Assembly (NCBI RefSeq): GCF_900964775.1
Contig: NC_041806.1
Location: forward strand, 37,777,638-37,841,637
Length of the DNA: 64,000 nucleotides
Reading direction: 5' to 3'
Origin: Scleropages formosus
Taxonomy: Eukaryota > Chordata > Actinopteri > Osteoglossiformes > Osteoglossidae
Part shown: piece by piece, positions 25,134 through 35,650 of the stretch
Layout: each line of letters begins with the position of its first letter
Position numbering within the stretch: position 1 is the stretch's first letter
Position numbers and translations under genes: made by a program
Notes under the pieces: model-generated
Databases searched by the model: none
Seen by the model: only the letters and a program-made list of their open reading frames with translations
What the model was told of the DNA's origin: nothing

Positions 25134-26850
25134 TATATATAAATACTTTTGTGTTGAGCCTTTACTTATTAAATGGTATTTAATGTTTTCCTTGTACACC
25201 TGGGTATTTTACTGAAAAGTTCAGGTTAAATTCTTGCTAAGGTTTACTACTACAGGTCTTTCTCCTGGGACTTAAGCTGCCATTGTTAAGGTTTCAGCTT
25301 TTTGCTCAATGTGCCCTTATATGGTTAGGAAATCTTTAATGGGCCAAACAACTGATTTTGTAATGTGCAGAAACTACAGCTGAAGATGAAGGGGCGGGGG
25401 TTCCCATGGATTCGCTTGTTGCTTGCCATGATGGTCTTTGCTGCGGGCTTCATTGTCCATGATATCAGATCACAAGGGTCATTCAAAGGTCAGTATCAAG
25501 TTGGTTCAAAAGAATTCTTTCCCTCTGGTTGCATTTTAATTTGTGGTAATAATACCATCACGGTGCTATAGTATTAAACTTCCACTGATCAAATCATTCC
25601 CTAATGTGACTGGATGTCCATGTCATATTAGAGCAATATTCTTAAACTTGCTTTATTGGATCTTTGTGTGTAAAACTATCCATTTCACAATGTAATGACA
25701 TTCATTAACTTTGAACTCAATCTGTTTTATAGCTTCTACCACTGCACAGTACCTGCAGAACTCTGGGTTGATGCCTGTCTTTCAACAGGCCTGGAGTCAC
25801 ATTTCACACTACTCGCAGAAAGGAATCAGGTTTGTGGCAACAGTGTTGCTAAAGTAAAGTTGAAATGGCACTGAACTGGTACAGAATATTGCAAATTTTG
25901 GGATTGTCATTTCTACGGTTACGTGTTAAATTGCAGCTTAAGTAGCCGAAATTATGCAAAAGCACGCATATTTTATTCATTGTGAGACTCATTCAGTATT
26001 GTTTTTCTTTCAGTTGGCTTGAGAAAAATGCCCCATATTACTATTCTGAGGCAGTTACTACTGTGGGACCAGTTTTGGAAGTTGTATGGGAAAAGACCAA
26101 GATTGTGTTTGCCTTCATTGCTGAACAGTGTTCAGACTTGATCCTGTGGGTTAAGGAAAATGCTCCACGTTTCGTTGAATGGGTAAGTCAAGTAATATAC
26201 CACTGTTATAGATATACCACAAAATGATTTCATTTTAATACTTTTTTTCTTTTCCTAGCTTAATGCTAATATCCCAGAGAGTGTGTTCCATTTTGCTGAA
26301 TATTTGAAGGAGCTCCTGTTGTTTATACATCAGAACTATGTTTTGCCAGTTGTGATGTATATTAAAGTTTCATTGGAACAAGCTTGGAAAAATTTTGTAG
26401 ATTCTTGCAAGTAAGTACAATCTTTTTTGTGTTTTTTTAAACTATGGTTTTCTTTCTGCTAGATGCCTTATCAGCTAATCGATTTGTATTTTTTTCTTAT
26501 GCACTCCATTTGTGAGGTGGGAAATTTGACATGTATTTACATACTTTAAAGGAATATACTCACTCCAAAGCTTTGTAAAATGCTGTTTCACAGGGAAGGT
26601 TGTAAAATTGTGGACTTGAACATCAGTACATTTCTACTTCAAAAAATTGTTCATATTTATAACTTTACATTAAAAAAAAGTTCCTTGCATTTGTTGTATC
26701 TTATCAACTGTATCTTATTGCAGTGGAGAGGTTTCCTTACCCTGTGTTCAGAACCACGTGATATCCATCACCAATTCAACCTGGACTTTTCTGCAGGATA
26801 CCACTCTTGCCATTAAAAACTGGGCTGTTGAACTTTTGTCCAGACCTTGA
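15710..26850 (+). CDS. tmem214: Transmembrane protein 214
   Basis: ER membrane protein; in mammals it is reported to recruit procaspase-4 during ER stress. Coding exons: 15710-15866, 19336-19535, 19894-20044, 21409-21543, 21889-21971, 22290-22395, 23435-23516, 23884-23985, 24190-24331, 24438-24529, 24691-24739, 24845-24952, 25371-25488, 25733-25829, 26014-26182, 26259-26410 and 26724-26850. The sum is 2070 nt, 689 aa, as in human. The N terminus has the family motif GKWEVVKKGKK, then a Lys/Gln/Pro-rich stretch and SLEEALKALDVSELQQQLEKS. The central block includes KCLTIMWALGQAGFSDL and LLDFAYMP. One clear membrane segment lies at about residues 480-501 (FPWIRLLLAMMVFAAGF); a second hydrophobic region follows near the C terminus. 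The intron after 22395 starts with GC. The ATG at 15710 is the first in the CpG-rich exon and matches the family N terminus. Confidence 0.95.
16933..17126 (+). repeat. SINE family B in tmem214 intron 1
   Basis: Head gctgcctttgggcccaaagg with a B-box-like gcttcgaacc, then gcaaggtacttaccttaaat and a 3' end gctttgggaaaaaagcatctg followed by aatgaataaatgta. Confidence 0.8.
17225..18005 (-). mobile_element. Penelope-like retroelement remnant (RT palm piece plus GIY-YIG end)
   Basis: Minus-strand reading at 17534-17998 gives an RT palm block with AMGSPVSPIVANLYI. It then passes directly into the C-terminal endonuclease region, with STLHKRVAQHRRASSSGQDS and HSFEDNKVHILAREDRWFERG, typical of fish Penelope/Neptune-type GIY-YIG elements. 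RT and endonuclease parts that are well separated in full elements are adjacent here, so an internal stretch is missing. The flank at 17230-17280 carries the ccactcctccaagtggcttc block often seen at these elements' ends. It is a non-functional remnant in tmem214 intron 1. Confidence 0.8.
18006..19335. other. Rest of tmem214 intron 1
   Basis: AT-rich, no gene. It has a C12 run at 18668-18679 and an uninterrupted T run of 44 at 18704-18747; homopolymers this long are prone to assembly error. Confidence 0.7.
22396..23434 (+). other. tmem214: tmem214 GC-AG intron
   Basis: The exon ends ...CTC AAA G and the intron begins gcaagt, the consensus for the minor GC-type donor. The acceptor is ctctttcag at 23434. 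Joining these gives GLK-VWLGIMLPVLGIK, which matches the family; the GT 4 nt downstream would shift the frame. The intron also carries a SINE family A copy. Confidence 0.85.
22640..22870 (+). repeat. SINE family A, full length with (GT)n tail
   Basis: The cleanest copy in the window: ggcgcggtggcgcagtgggt head, B box ggttcaagtcc, body tgcgacggactggcgtcccg, 3' end gggacaagcggttctgaaa, then a (GT)n tail at 22837-22870. The A- and B-box-like parts show tRNA origin. Confidence 0.93.
25095..25131 (+). repeat. Poly(T) tract in tmem214 intron 12
   Basis: About 37 uninterrupted T. Another T run, at about 24652-24678, lies directly before the exon 11 acceptor at 24690 and forms its polypyrimidine tract. 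Confidence 0.9.
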
Positions 26851-27840
26851 AGGGTCCACAAGACACTGAAACTCAGAGACTGGGTTTACTTTTCTAAACA
26901 AGGACTAAAACCACCTGCGCTTTTTAAATGATTACAGAAAGGACCTTTTGTGAGGAAAATGGAGCAGGCACATGTAATTTTTTTTTCTCTTTTTTTTTTT
27001 TTTTTGGCATGTAATTTTATACCACTTATTTTCTACCGACAGTCTTAATCACTTTTGGGTGCACAGACAATTTTCCTTTTTTATATAGACATCCAGGTTT
27101 TTCAAATACCAGTGTTATTTTAAACTGAATTGCCAAAATGGGAACAAACTGGATGAATTATACCAGCTTCCTATGATTACACAAAATAGTTTGCTTTTAG
27201 CATTTTGGATTGATGCAACAATATAGTGAATGAAGATATGATTCCAAGATGGAGGAAAAACCTGCTGGACTGTGAAAGTATATGCAATCTGAGAGCAATG
27301 CTACCCATTGTTCTTGGCAAGGAATCCTAATGGGTGTTAACATTTATTGAGATGTGAACTAACAGGAGGTTTCCCTGGTCACCTTTGAACCAGGTTGCCT
27401 TGATTAGATTCCCCCCCCCATTTATACAGAGAGCACTGGACTATGGATTACTACTGCTGCTTACTATTTAATGTGTATCTACTTGAACATCAAGTATTTG
27501 CTGTTGTAGGGCGGTTCAGTGATAATTTACCTACCTCTGTGCAATTTGATAGATTTAGGCTTGTGCTTTTTCCCCAGTCCTTATGTACAGCAGTCTGAGC
27601 ATCCTTTATGCCCTAGTCCACAGTCCACACCTACTCTGTCACAGCCTACTCTACCACACTTGGAGGAGTTGGCAATCGGCGGTTCTCACAGCTTTGAGAT
27701 GTTAATTCCCAGGCTTCACAGATTGTTGGATGAAGCTATTCTTGGAATAAACCTTAAAATTTGGAAACTACTCTGAAATGGTGACAGTTTACTTTTAGTA
27801 TGTAATAAGTTTATAAATAAACACTCTTCTGCCCTTTTCT
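26851..27840 (+). other. tmem214: tmem214 3' UTR with two poly(A) signals
   Basis: Follows the TGA at 26848-26850. AATAAA occurs at 27746-27751 and 27816-27821. A T-rich patch lies near 26979-27005. No other gene is seen. Confidence 0.65.
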
Positions 27841-28644
27841 CATGTATAACTGCTGCGTTCTGTTGTCGAAACCAGTGTCTGCAGCCTGAACCCACCCTTC
27901 TTGCAATTGTGGCTTCTGCACTTTTAGTATGTAAAAGTGTGTTTACTACATACTTCACACTGCCTGTGCTTTCTGTCATTTATAAACACTTTATTTTACA
28001 CTTACCTATGACTTAGTTTATATGCTGTTGAGCTCTTCCATGTCACAGATGGTATTTAATACAACTATTACAAACCTTTGTTCTTTTGAAAGGAGGGTCA
28101 AAGGTTGCCCAGCAGTGTAAATCACAGAATTTCACTTCCCCAGGGCTGCCCTTATGTCCCTGCCAGCCTGGAAGCTCTGCTATCCTCTCCTACCCTGCCC
28201 TGTCCTGTAATAGCTCAAAATTGCAAGTCACAATGTGCAAGTCTGCCAGAGCGGGACTGTTTTTCTTGAGAAGTGAGGGCAAGCGCTGATAATGTAAGAG
28301 TGTCCCTAACTGTCCATTTGCGGTGCTCAGCATCCCCCCATACCCCAAAATACCACCGTTATTTTGTCTAGCTCACAGCTGCAGACTACTGTATGTGGCC
28401 TTATATTTAATTGCCGTTTAAGCCGTCACAGTGTGTGCAGGGTGTCGAGCAGCTTTTGCTACATCTCATCTTAACCACCTTCTCGAAGCGCTGTTGTATT
28501 TTATTGCTTTCAGTCCTCATATCTCAAATATAGCAGTGTCCAGGAGGCAACATCACAAGATATGCTATATCTACACCCCAGTCTCAAGGCGCAGAAAGTT
28601 ATACAGAACATTCCAGAAATAGATTTTGATCTCCACTTAGGCCG

Positions 28645-28868
28645 CGTGCAGTTTGCACGTTCTGCTTGTGTCTGCGCGAGTTTTCTTTTCCCACAGTCCA
28701 AAGACATGCAGTTGCGGTGAATTGGTGACACTAAATTGCTTGTGGTATGTGAATGGGTGAGAGACTGTACCTGCCACCCACCTCAGCCTTGCACCAAATG
28801 CTGCTGGGATGGGCTCTCCCTGGGACCCTGGTAAGGACAAGTAGTTATTGAAAATGGATGGTTAGATG
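28645..28868 (+). repeat. SINE family C, 3' two thirds
   Basis: Phrases gcacgttctgcttgtgtctg, cccacagtccaaagacatg, gtgaattggtgacactaaat, ctgctgggatgggctctccc and a final aaaatggatggttagatgg, in the order common to this widespread teleost SINE class. Confidence 0.75.
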
Positions 28869-29025
28869 GATTGTGATATCATGGGGTGAGCTTCTGTCCT
28901 GAAAGTACTGAGAAGAATGCATGTTGTGTCAAGGGAAAAGGCTGGACAGTGAAGCCTCCTCTCCATGAAAGTAACCCGTTTTACACTGGGCTCTGAACGC
29001 CCGGCAATGGAAATCTGTTCGTAAA

Positions 29026-29219
29026 TACACACATTTTCAGAAATGCTTGTCCCATATGGGGTCACGGAGCCTACCCGGCAACACAGGGCGTAAGGCTAGA
29101 GAGGAAGGGGACACACCCAGGACGGGACGCCAGTCCATCGCAAGGCACCCCAAGCTGGACTCGAACCCCAGACCCACCAGAGAGCAGGACCGTGGTCCAA
29201 CCCACTGCGCCACCACATG
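29026..29219 (-). repeat. SINE family A (minus orientation)
   Basis: Reverse complement gives the gtggcgcagtgggttgg head, the tggcgtcccgtcctgggtgt body and the tgggacaagc end. Confidence 0.9.
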
Positions 29220-29502
29220 GAATACAAATGTAATGGAAAAAGCCTGTACAGACGTCGTTCGAGTTCTTAGATTTTGTAAAAACCGATCACTACCGAGTCT
29301 TTCTAATATAATGAAATAAAACCTGCAGTTATGTAAATTTTGATTTCTGTGCAATGCTATTCCTAGGACTTTTACTTCGGCATGTTTTTATTGTGTAAGT
29401 CACTGCTCCTGGAGACGAGCAAACATTGTACAAAATGCTTTAAAACAATCACGTGATATTCGTAAGAGTTAAATGGGATAAAAAGCAAACACCCCACCGA
29501 AG

Positions 29503-29590
29503 CCTTCGATAGCTCAGTTGGTAGAGCGGAGGACTGTAGAGGTACTGCGAAGTGATCCTTAGGTCGCTGGTTCGAATCCGGCTCGAAGGA
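29503..29590 (+). tRNA. tRNA-Tyr (anticodon GTA) with a 15-nt intron
   Basis: The acceptor arms CCTTCGA and TCGAAGG pair, and the discriminator is A at 29590. The D arm is TAGCTCAGTTGGTAGAGC and the T arm contains GGTTCGAATCC. Anticodon GTA is at 29536-29538. The exon parts match vertebrate tRNA-Tyr when a 15-nt intron (29540-29554) is removed after position 37, leaving 73 nt. Introns are normal for eukaryotic tRNA-Tyr. A Pol III terminator TTTT lies at 29596-29599. The A and B boxes are internal. Confidence 0.96.
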
Positions 29591-29878
29591 CTTCCTTTTG
29601 CACTTACTCGTGTTGTTTTAATAAACTTTTTTCATTTATGTTTTTCTGAATGCCCAAGACACGTGATGTAAATATATTTAATTACACCGAAATTATTGTT
29701 TATTCTTAAAATTTTAAGAATCTTTTTAACACCCATCATCGAAAGTCCACATTATCATTGAATAATAATAACAATAATAATGATAATAATAAGAAAGTGT
29801 AAATCTGTGATAAAAATTATAACAGTAATTGTATAGTAGCAAGTATTGATGTATTTTTCTAAAAAAAGAACCACAAGA
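29591..29878. other. 288-bp spacer between the two tRNA genes
   Basis: AT-rich, with an interrupted (AAT)n tract near 29759-29792. No other gene is seen. Confidence 0.8.
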
Positions 29879-29951
29879 GGGGGATTAGCTCAAATGGTAG
29901 AGCGCTCGCTTAGCATGCGAGAGGTAGCGGGATCGATGCCCGCATCCTCCA
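29879..29951 (+). tRNA. tRNA-Ala (anticodon AGC)
   Basis: A 73-nt intronless cloverleaf: acceptor arm GGGGGAT paired with ATCCTCC, D arm TAGCTCAAATGGTAGAGC, anticodon AGC at 29912-29914 within TTAGCAT, and T arm GCGGGATCGATGCCCGC. It appears identical to the common vertebrate tRNA-Ala(AGC) sequence. A TTTT terminator follows at 29959-29962. Confidence 0.97.
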
Positions 29952-31221
29952 TGAATAACGTTTTCCTCTTCTTTAAATTGTTGAATTAGAAAATTATACA
30001 CCTGCACACAAGAAATACGCAGACCAGTTATTTTTCGCCTGGCTTGTTACACTGGCGACATTACGTCAGTTGCCTACAGTTCACAGTGAAACTTGTGTCC
30101 CAGCAGGAGAAACGCTATTCTACTCAATATTTTACTTATAATTCTGTGAATCCTCTTGTCACAAAACTAAAGGAAATCCTATCTGTTAATAACTGCCCTG
30201 GCCTAGGCATTTTCAGGTCCAGCGTCTGCAGTCACTGAATAACACATCTGCTAGTCTCTAATTCATCCGAACCCTGACCCTAATTAATCTCACGCACTGG
30301 ACACCAATGCAATTGCCAACGCGTAAAACCTTCAGAAAACGTTAAATGGAAGGCCGAACTATTTTCTCTAAAGCAACCAACTTTAATGTATCTGTAATAT
30401 ATCTAATATAATGTATCTGTAATAAATAATGCTTCTAAGTACTAGACTATAGTATAATATTTTGCACGTTTAAGAACTGTGTTGTAAAAACAGAAAATAA
30501 AGACTTAATTAAACGTCGCGATCCACACTTCTTTCGAATAAGCATCAAACGGTTCGAATGACGTTTTGTTCAGAAAGTGCGTTCGATTTACAAGCTGTAA
30601 AAAGACGCACGGTTTATCCTAAAAGTGCGCCGTAGCAAAACAAAAACAGCCAATGAAATCCTCGTTTGAATTTCAGTCGTGCAGTGGCCACAAATGGGCC
30701 AATGAGGAGGCTGCTTGTTGTCGCTCCGCGGAGACGACCAACCTAGTGGATTTGTTTGGGTTTTAAAGAGCCGCTTGGTGATAACAACGAAGAAAGAAAG
30801 CAGGAAAGATTGGCAGAAATATTAAAACGCTTTCTTTAATTTTCTGATCGCTTATGCGTAATCTCTAGGGTTTCATTGCTGTATTATTCTGTTAGCTACA
30901 TGAGAGTCATTGAATTTTGCTAGTGTCTGGTTTGATGTGTGGTTTTTTAGCTCGTGCGTCTGAAATTTAATACTACTACTACTAGCAACCCCGAGTTCAC
31001 ACCTCCTCGTATTTCCGCTTTTTTGTTGGCGAAACATACTGGACTGGTAATATTAATACTGGTCTACGGGGTAGAGGGTATCAACGTTATATCCATGATG
31101 ATGATTCCGTTGATCTAGCTGTGTCAGCTAACGCTTCCCAGTCAGTCAGTCAGTCAGAGTGTCTCCTTCCTTGGCAGGTGGTTGAAGCATCAAGAAGCGA
31201 CGTCGGCCGGCGGGTGTTGTA
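29952..31221. other. Spacer between tRNA-Ala and the agbl5 promoter
   Basis: No protein gene recognised. It includes two CCAAT boxes (30650-30654 and 30699-30703) and a TTTTAAAG near 30762, an arrangement that looks like a promoter. (CAGT)n occurs near 31140-31157. Confidence 0.5.
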
Positions 31222-31234
31222 GTTCCCCGGCAAC
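31222..31234 (+). promoter_or_regulatory. agbl5: RFX-type X-box in the agbl5 promoter
   Basis: GTTCCCCGGCAAC fits the imperfect inverted repeat GTTNCC-N-RGYAAC bound by RFX factors, which control cilium genes. It sits in a CpG-rich patch about 70 nt before a strong donor (acggGTAAGT at 31305) that probably ends the first non-coding exon. The site is visible; binding is inferred. Confidence 0.45.
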
Positions 31235-31604
31235 CGCCTTCCTCCAAGTAATTGCTTATTGTTCCATGTCTTTTCTAGTACTTTGCGTGCTACGTTTCTA
31301 ACGGGTAAGTCTGATGGAATTTGGCATGGCATCCATTGACATCTAGACAGTTAACTGCTTTTCCCACACACATTATTAAACTGGCCTCTTTGTTTACACT
31401 CGTCGACGTTTAAACCTTCCCTCTTAAGTCTTAGTACATTTACTGTTTTTCTACTAGAGCATTTTTTGCGTCGACTCGATACTCGTTCCACCATGCTGCG
31501 TTTCCCGAACACAAGAAGAAGTCACCTACTGTTAGCCTGTGAATCATGTATTTTCCTTGAGAATCATGTGTTCAGGGTACTTAGTTGTTCTGTTTTTGTA
31601 ACAG

Positions 31605-31668
31605 GTTACAATGCGAAAGATTCCTTTGCAAAAAATCAGCACCGACGAAAGGAGTCACCGTGGAACTG
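31605..31668 (+). other. agbl5: Candidate agbl5 5' UTR exon with a spliced uORF
   Basis: Acceptor tttttgtaacag before 31605 and donor ctgGTAAGT after 31668. An ATG at 31611 opens a 34-codon frame that crosses the intron into the exon from 31832 and stops at TGA 31876-31878, 34 nt before the main ATG at 31913. Exon usage is predicted from splice signals only. Confidence 0.45.
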
Positions 31669-31912
31669 GTAAGTGCGAAAAAAAAAAAAAAAAGACAGAA
31701 TCAATCAAAACAGAAGCTACCAGTTGCTTCACGTTGACTCGCTGCGTTGTCCTGACATGATTGAATAATACTATAGTATAGCCTGTCAAGGTTTTGCTAA
31801 TTAGAGTCTTGTCTTTTCTTTACCTTTACAGCCACCGGCGAGGTTGGCGTGAGCTCCTTCCTAAGGGACAGGAAATGAATATTTCGAGAAACAACCTGCG
31901 CAGTGTGAAAAC

Positions 31913-34900
31913 ATGGAGTTCCGGTTTGGGAGCTTGATTTTCAGCTCCAAATTTGACTCTGGCAACTTGGGCCACGTTGTGAGGGTGGAATGCAATGAGC
32001 CAGATGCGGAATCGGCCGGAAGTGGCACGGCTGTAACGGGGGGATCGGCGGGGGGATCGGCAGGGCCACCGGTGGGGCCACCGGCGGGGCCGCTCTCCTC
32101 CCCAGATTATGAGTTCAATGTCTGGACGAAACCTGATTGTGCGGAGACTGAATTTGAAAATGGGAACAGGTAAACTGATGAGAATGTAATCTTTAAATGA
32201 ACACATTAAATGAAAGAGAAATTTTCTCCATGTTCTTTATTTAGGCACATTTTCTAGTTGTCTCACCCTTTATGTTACAGTGTCGCACTTTCCGTGTATT
32301 TCTGTGCGTATACTGAATAAAGGTAGCGTCGTTTTAGTTTTTGGGGTGGCTGAAAATTCACCTAATGGCTACTTTCACACACACACGTTGACTGAAAGCG
32401 CTTGTCCCAAGTGGGGTCGCGGCGAGCCGGAGCCTAACCCGACAACACGGGGCGCGAGGCCGGAGGGGAAGGGGACGCACCCGGGACGGGACGCCAGTCC
32501 GCTACGAGGCACCCCAGGCGGGACTCGAACCCCAAACCCACCAGAGAGCAGGCACGGGCCAAACCCGCTGCATCCCTGCACCCCTTGATTACTTTCAGAG
32601 TTGTCCAAATACAGTTTGATCATGGCTGGTGCAAGTACAAAGTTCTTATTCTTTGCAAATTGTGTACTTTACCTGCACTTTGGTAAGCTTCATAGTGTTG
32701 GATGTGCATAAAATAGGCAATGCAAGGTAGCATTTAGAAAAGTATTGCGCCTCTTACAAAAATATACAGTATTTTATTTTAATCTGTTTAACATGTAGGA
32801 ATTTATTACGGTTAACTTTGTATTTTTTTTTATTTAAAGGTCCTGGTTCTACTTCAGTGTCCGAGGAGCAACTCCTGGAAAACTGATTAAAATCAATGTC
32901 ATGAATATGAACAAGCAGAGCAAGCTGTATTCCCAGGGAATGGCCCCTTTGGTAAAAACTTTGCCTGTCAAGACACGGTGGGAGAGGGTACGTGATCGGC
33001 CAACGTTTGAGGTGAGTTTGTGAACGCCACATTTTGCTTGTGAAGACAGTTGCTCCTTCAGCAGTCTAAACATTGAAAGTATGTGCTGTGTTGTTTCATG
33101 AATAATTCTATAAATAAGGGTATTGACTAATTGTCAATCAACTGATATAAATGACTGTGCATGCATCCCTCTCCAGCCTAAGGATGCAAGTGATAGAAGT
33201 ATACAACATTCTGGAGGCACTAGTGAAATCAATTGTTTGATTATTGTAAGAAGAATGTAAAAGGTAAACTATATATGATGATGTGATGTTACAGAAAATT
33301 ACTTACCAAGCTGATTCATTTTTATTTATTTATTTATTTTTTTTTAAAAACAGATGGTGGACAACCAGTTCATTCTTTCTTTCTGCCATCGCTTCTTGGA
33401 AGTTCGTAGTACTACAACATATTTTGCTTTCTGCTACCCTTTTTCCTATGCTGAATGCCAAGATATGTTACTACAGTTAGATCAGAAGTTTGTCAACTCC
33501 ATGCACATTGGCCCAAATAGGTAGGATTTAAATTCATTTGTGTAAAATGAAATAAAATGCTGTTCTGGTATAAAACTACAACCCCAGTTCCAGAAAAGTT
33601 ATGACCGTATGGAAAATGCTAATAAAAACAAAAAGTGATTAGTAAATTTACTTTGACTTGTATTCAAACCTAAACAGTAAAGACAATGTATTTCTGGTTT
33701 TACCTAATGAACTACAGTGTTTTTTGAAGATGCACATTTTTTTCTGATATTGATGTCTGCAACATGTTCCCAAAAAGGTAAGACAGTTGGGAGCTTAGCA
33801 TTGTGTAACATCACCATGTCTTTTAATAATGCTTATTAAGCATTTGAACACTGAAGACACTAAGTTTAGCAAGTGGAATTTTCTTCCTGTTCATCCATTA
33901 TGGGCAGCCAGTCTAGTACCTGCACACTCTGCTTATGCAGCCGTGTACTTGTAATTCAGGCAGAATGTGGTTGCAAAGCTTCGTCCTGCTGTAAAGTGCA
34001 GGGACGTCCCTGGAAAAGATGGCGTCTGGGTGGAGCATATATGTTGGTCCAAAATTTGTACATATCATTCTGCATTAATGATGCCCTCACAGACGTGCAA
34101 GTTACCCATGCCATGGGCACTGACGCATCCCCCATACCATGACAGACATTGGATTTTGGACCTGATGCTGATAACAGCTTGGATGATCCTTTTCCTATTT
34201 GACCTGGAAAACATGACAGCTGTTTGTTCCACAAACAGTTTGAAATGTTGATTTATCGGACCACAGAACACAATTCAACTGTGCTACTGTCAATCTCAGA
34301 TGAGACCAAGCCCAGAGAGGTCAGCGGCGCTTCCAGACAGTGCTGATGTATGGCTTTTGCTTTGCATAGTAAAGCCTTAACTTGCGTCTGTGGATGCAGC
34401 GGTGAATGGTGTTGACAAAGGTTTACCGCAGTATTCCTGAGCCCATGTCATGATATCCGTTACAGACGCATGACTGTTTTTAACACAGTGACGCCTGAAC
34501 GATTGGCGATCACACGCATTTGCACACCAAATTTTAACCAGATACCTTGAATCTTTTCATTATATTTTTAACACGGTAGAGCGTGAAATGTCCAAAATCC
34601 TACCGATTTGTCTTTGGGGAGCATTGCTGTCAAAGTGCTGGATTATTCAGTGACACAACCCACCCTTCTTCTTGAAGGACTAGGCCTTTTTTGGAGGCTC
34701 CTTATCTACTGTAACACGATTGCATCACCTGTTTTGCATCACCTTATTTCAACACATTATTAGTCCTAAACTACCCCTGTCCCAACTTTTTTGGAACGTG
34801 TTGCGGGATTCAATTTCAGAATAAATGTATATCCTCAAAAAACAATATAGTTGATTAGGTAAAACACAATATACCTTGTCTTTATGCTATTTTTGTGTGA

Positions 34901-35617
34901 ATACAAGTCAAAGTAAATTTACAAATTACTCCCTTTTTGTTTTATTAGCATTTTTCATAGTGTCCCAACTTTTTTTGAATTGGGGTTGTAGTAGACCCTT
35001 GAATGAAATGTGGATTCTCTCCCCATAGTCCTGTGGATTCTGTGTATTACCACCGTGAGCTGCTCTGCTACTCTCTTGATGGCCACAGAGTAGATCTCAT
35101 CACCGTCAGTTCGTGCCATGGAATGATGGAAGAGAGAGAGCCCAGGCTAGACAAGCTATTCCCTGACAACTGCACACCTCGCTCTCACAAGTTCATGGGC
35201 AAAAGAGTATGTACTGCCCCCACCTTTATTAACATAAGGGTTGGGACTGTATGGCATAGGGAGGCATGGTGGTGCAGCAGGTAGCACTGGTTCCAGCTCT
35301 GTGCGATTTCACATATCTTTGATCCTTACTCGGCCTGTGTGGATTTTGCATGTTTACACGTTTCGTTCAGCAACTCTGGTTTTCTTCCATTGTCCAGAGG
35401 TGTCTTTCAAGTTAATTGGTGACTCTCAATTGTCCATATTTTGTGTGTGATTATGTACAGTAGCCTTGTGATGGGTTGGCATCTCATCCAGGGTGTACCC
35501 TGCCTAGCTGTGTGCTTCTGAGACAGACTCTAGAACACTGCAACCCTGCCTTAGGATAAGTGGTTAAATTATGTGATAGCATCTATTAGTGTTGTTGTTG
35601 TTGTTGTTAATAATAAT

Positions 35618-35650
<33 letters not shown>

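Larger units (their letters stand above)
27841..29502. other. Spacer between tmem214 and the tRNA pair
   Basis: No protein-coding gene recognised. It contains a family C SINE (28645-28868) and a minus-strand family A SINE (29026-29219). The remainder is AT-rich unique-looking sequence. Confidence 0.55.

Noticed and set aside
35590-35650. CRISPR-like or other spaced repeat array
   Set aside because: A simple trinucleotide microsatellite; no spaced repeats occur anywhere in the window.
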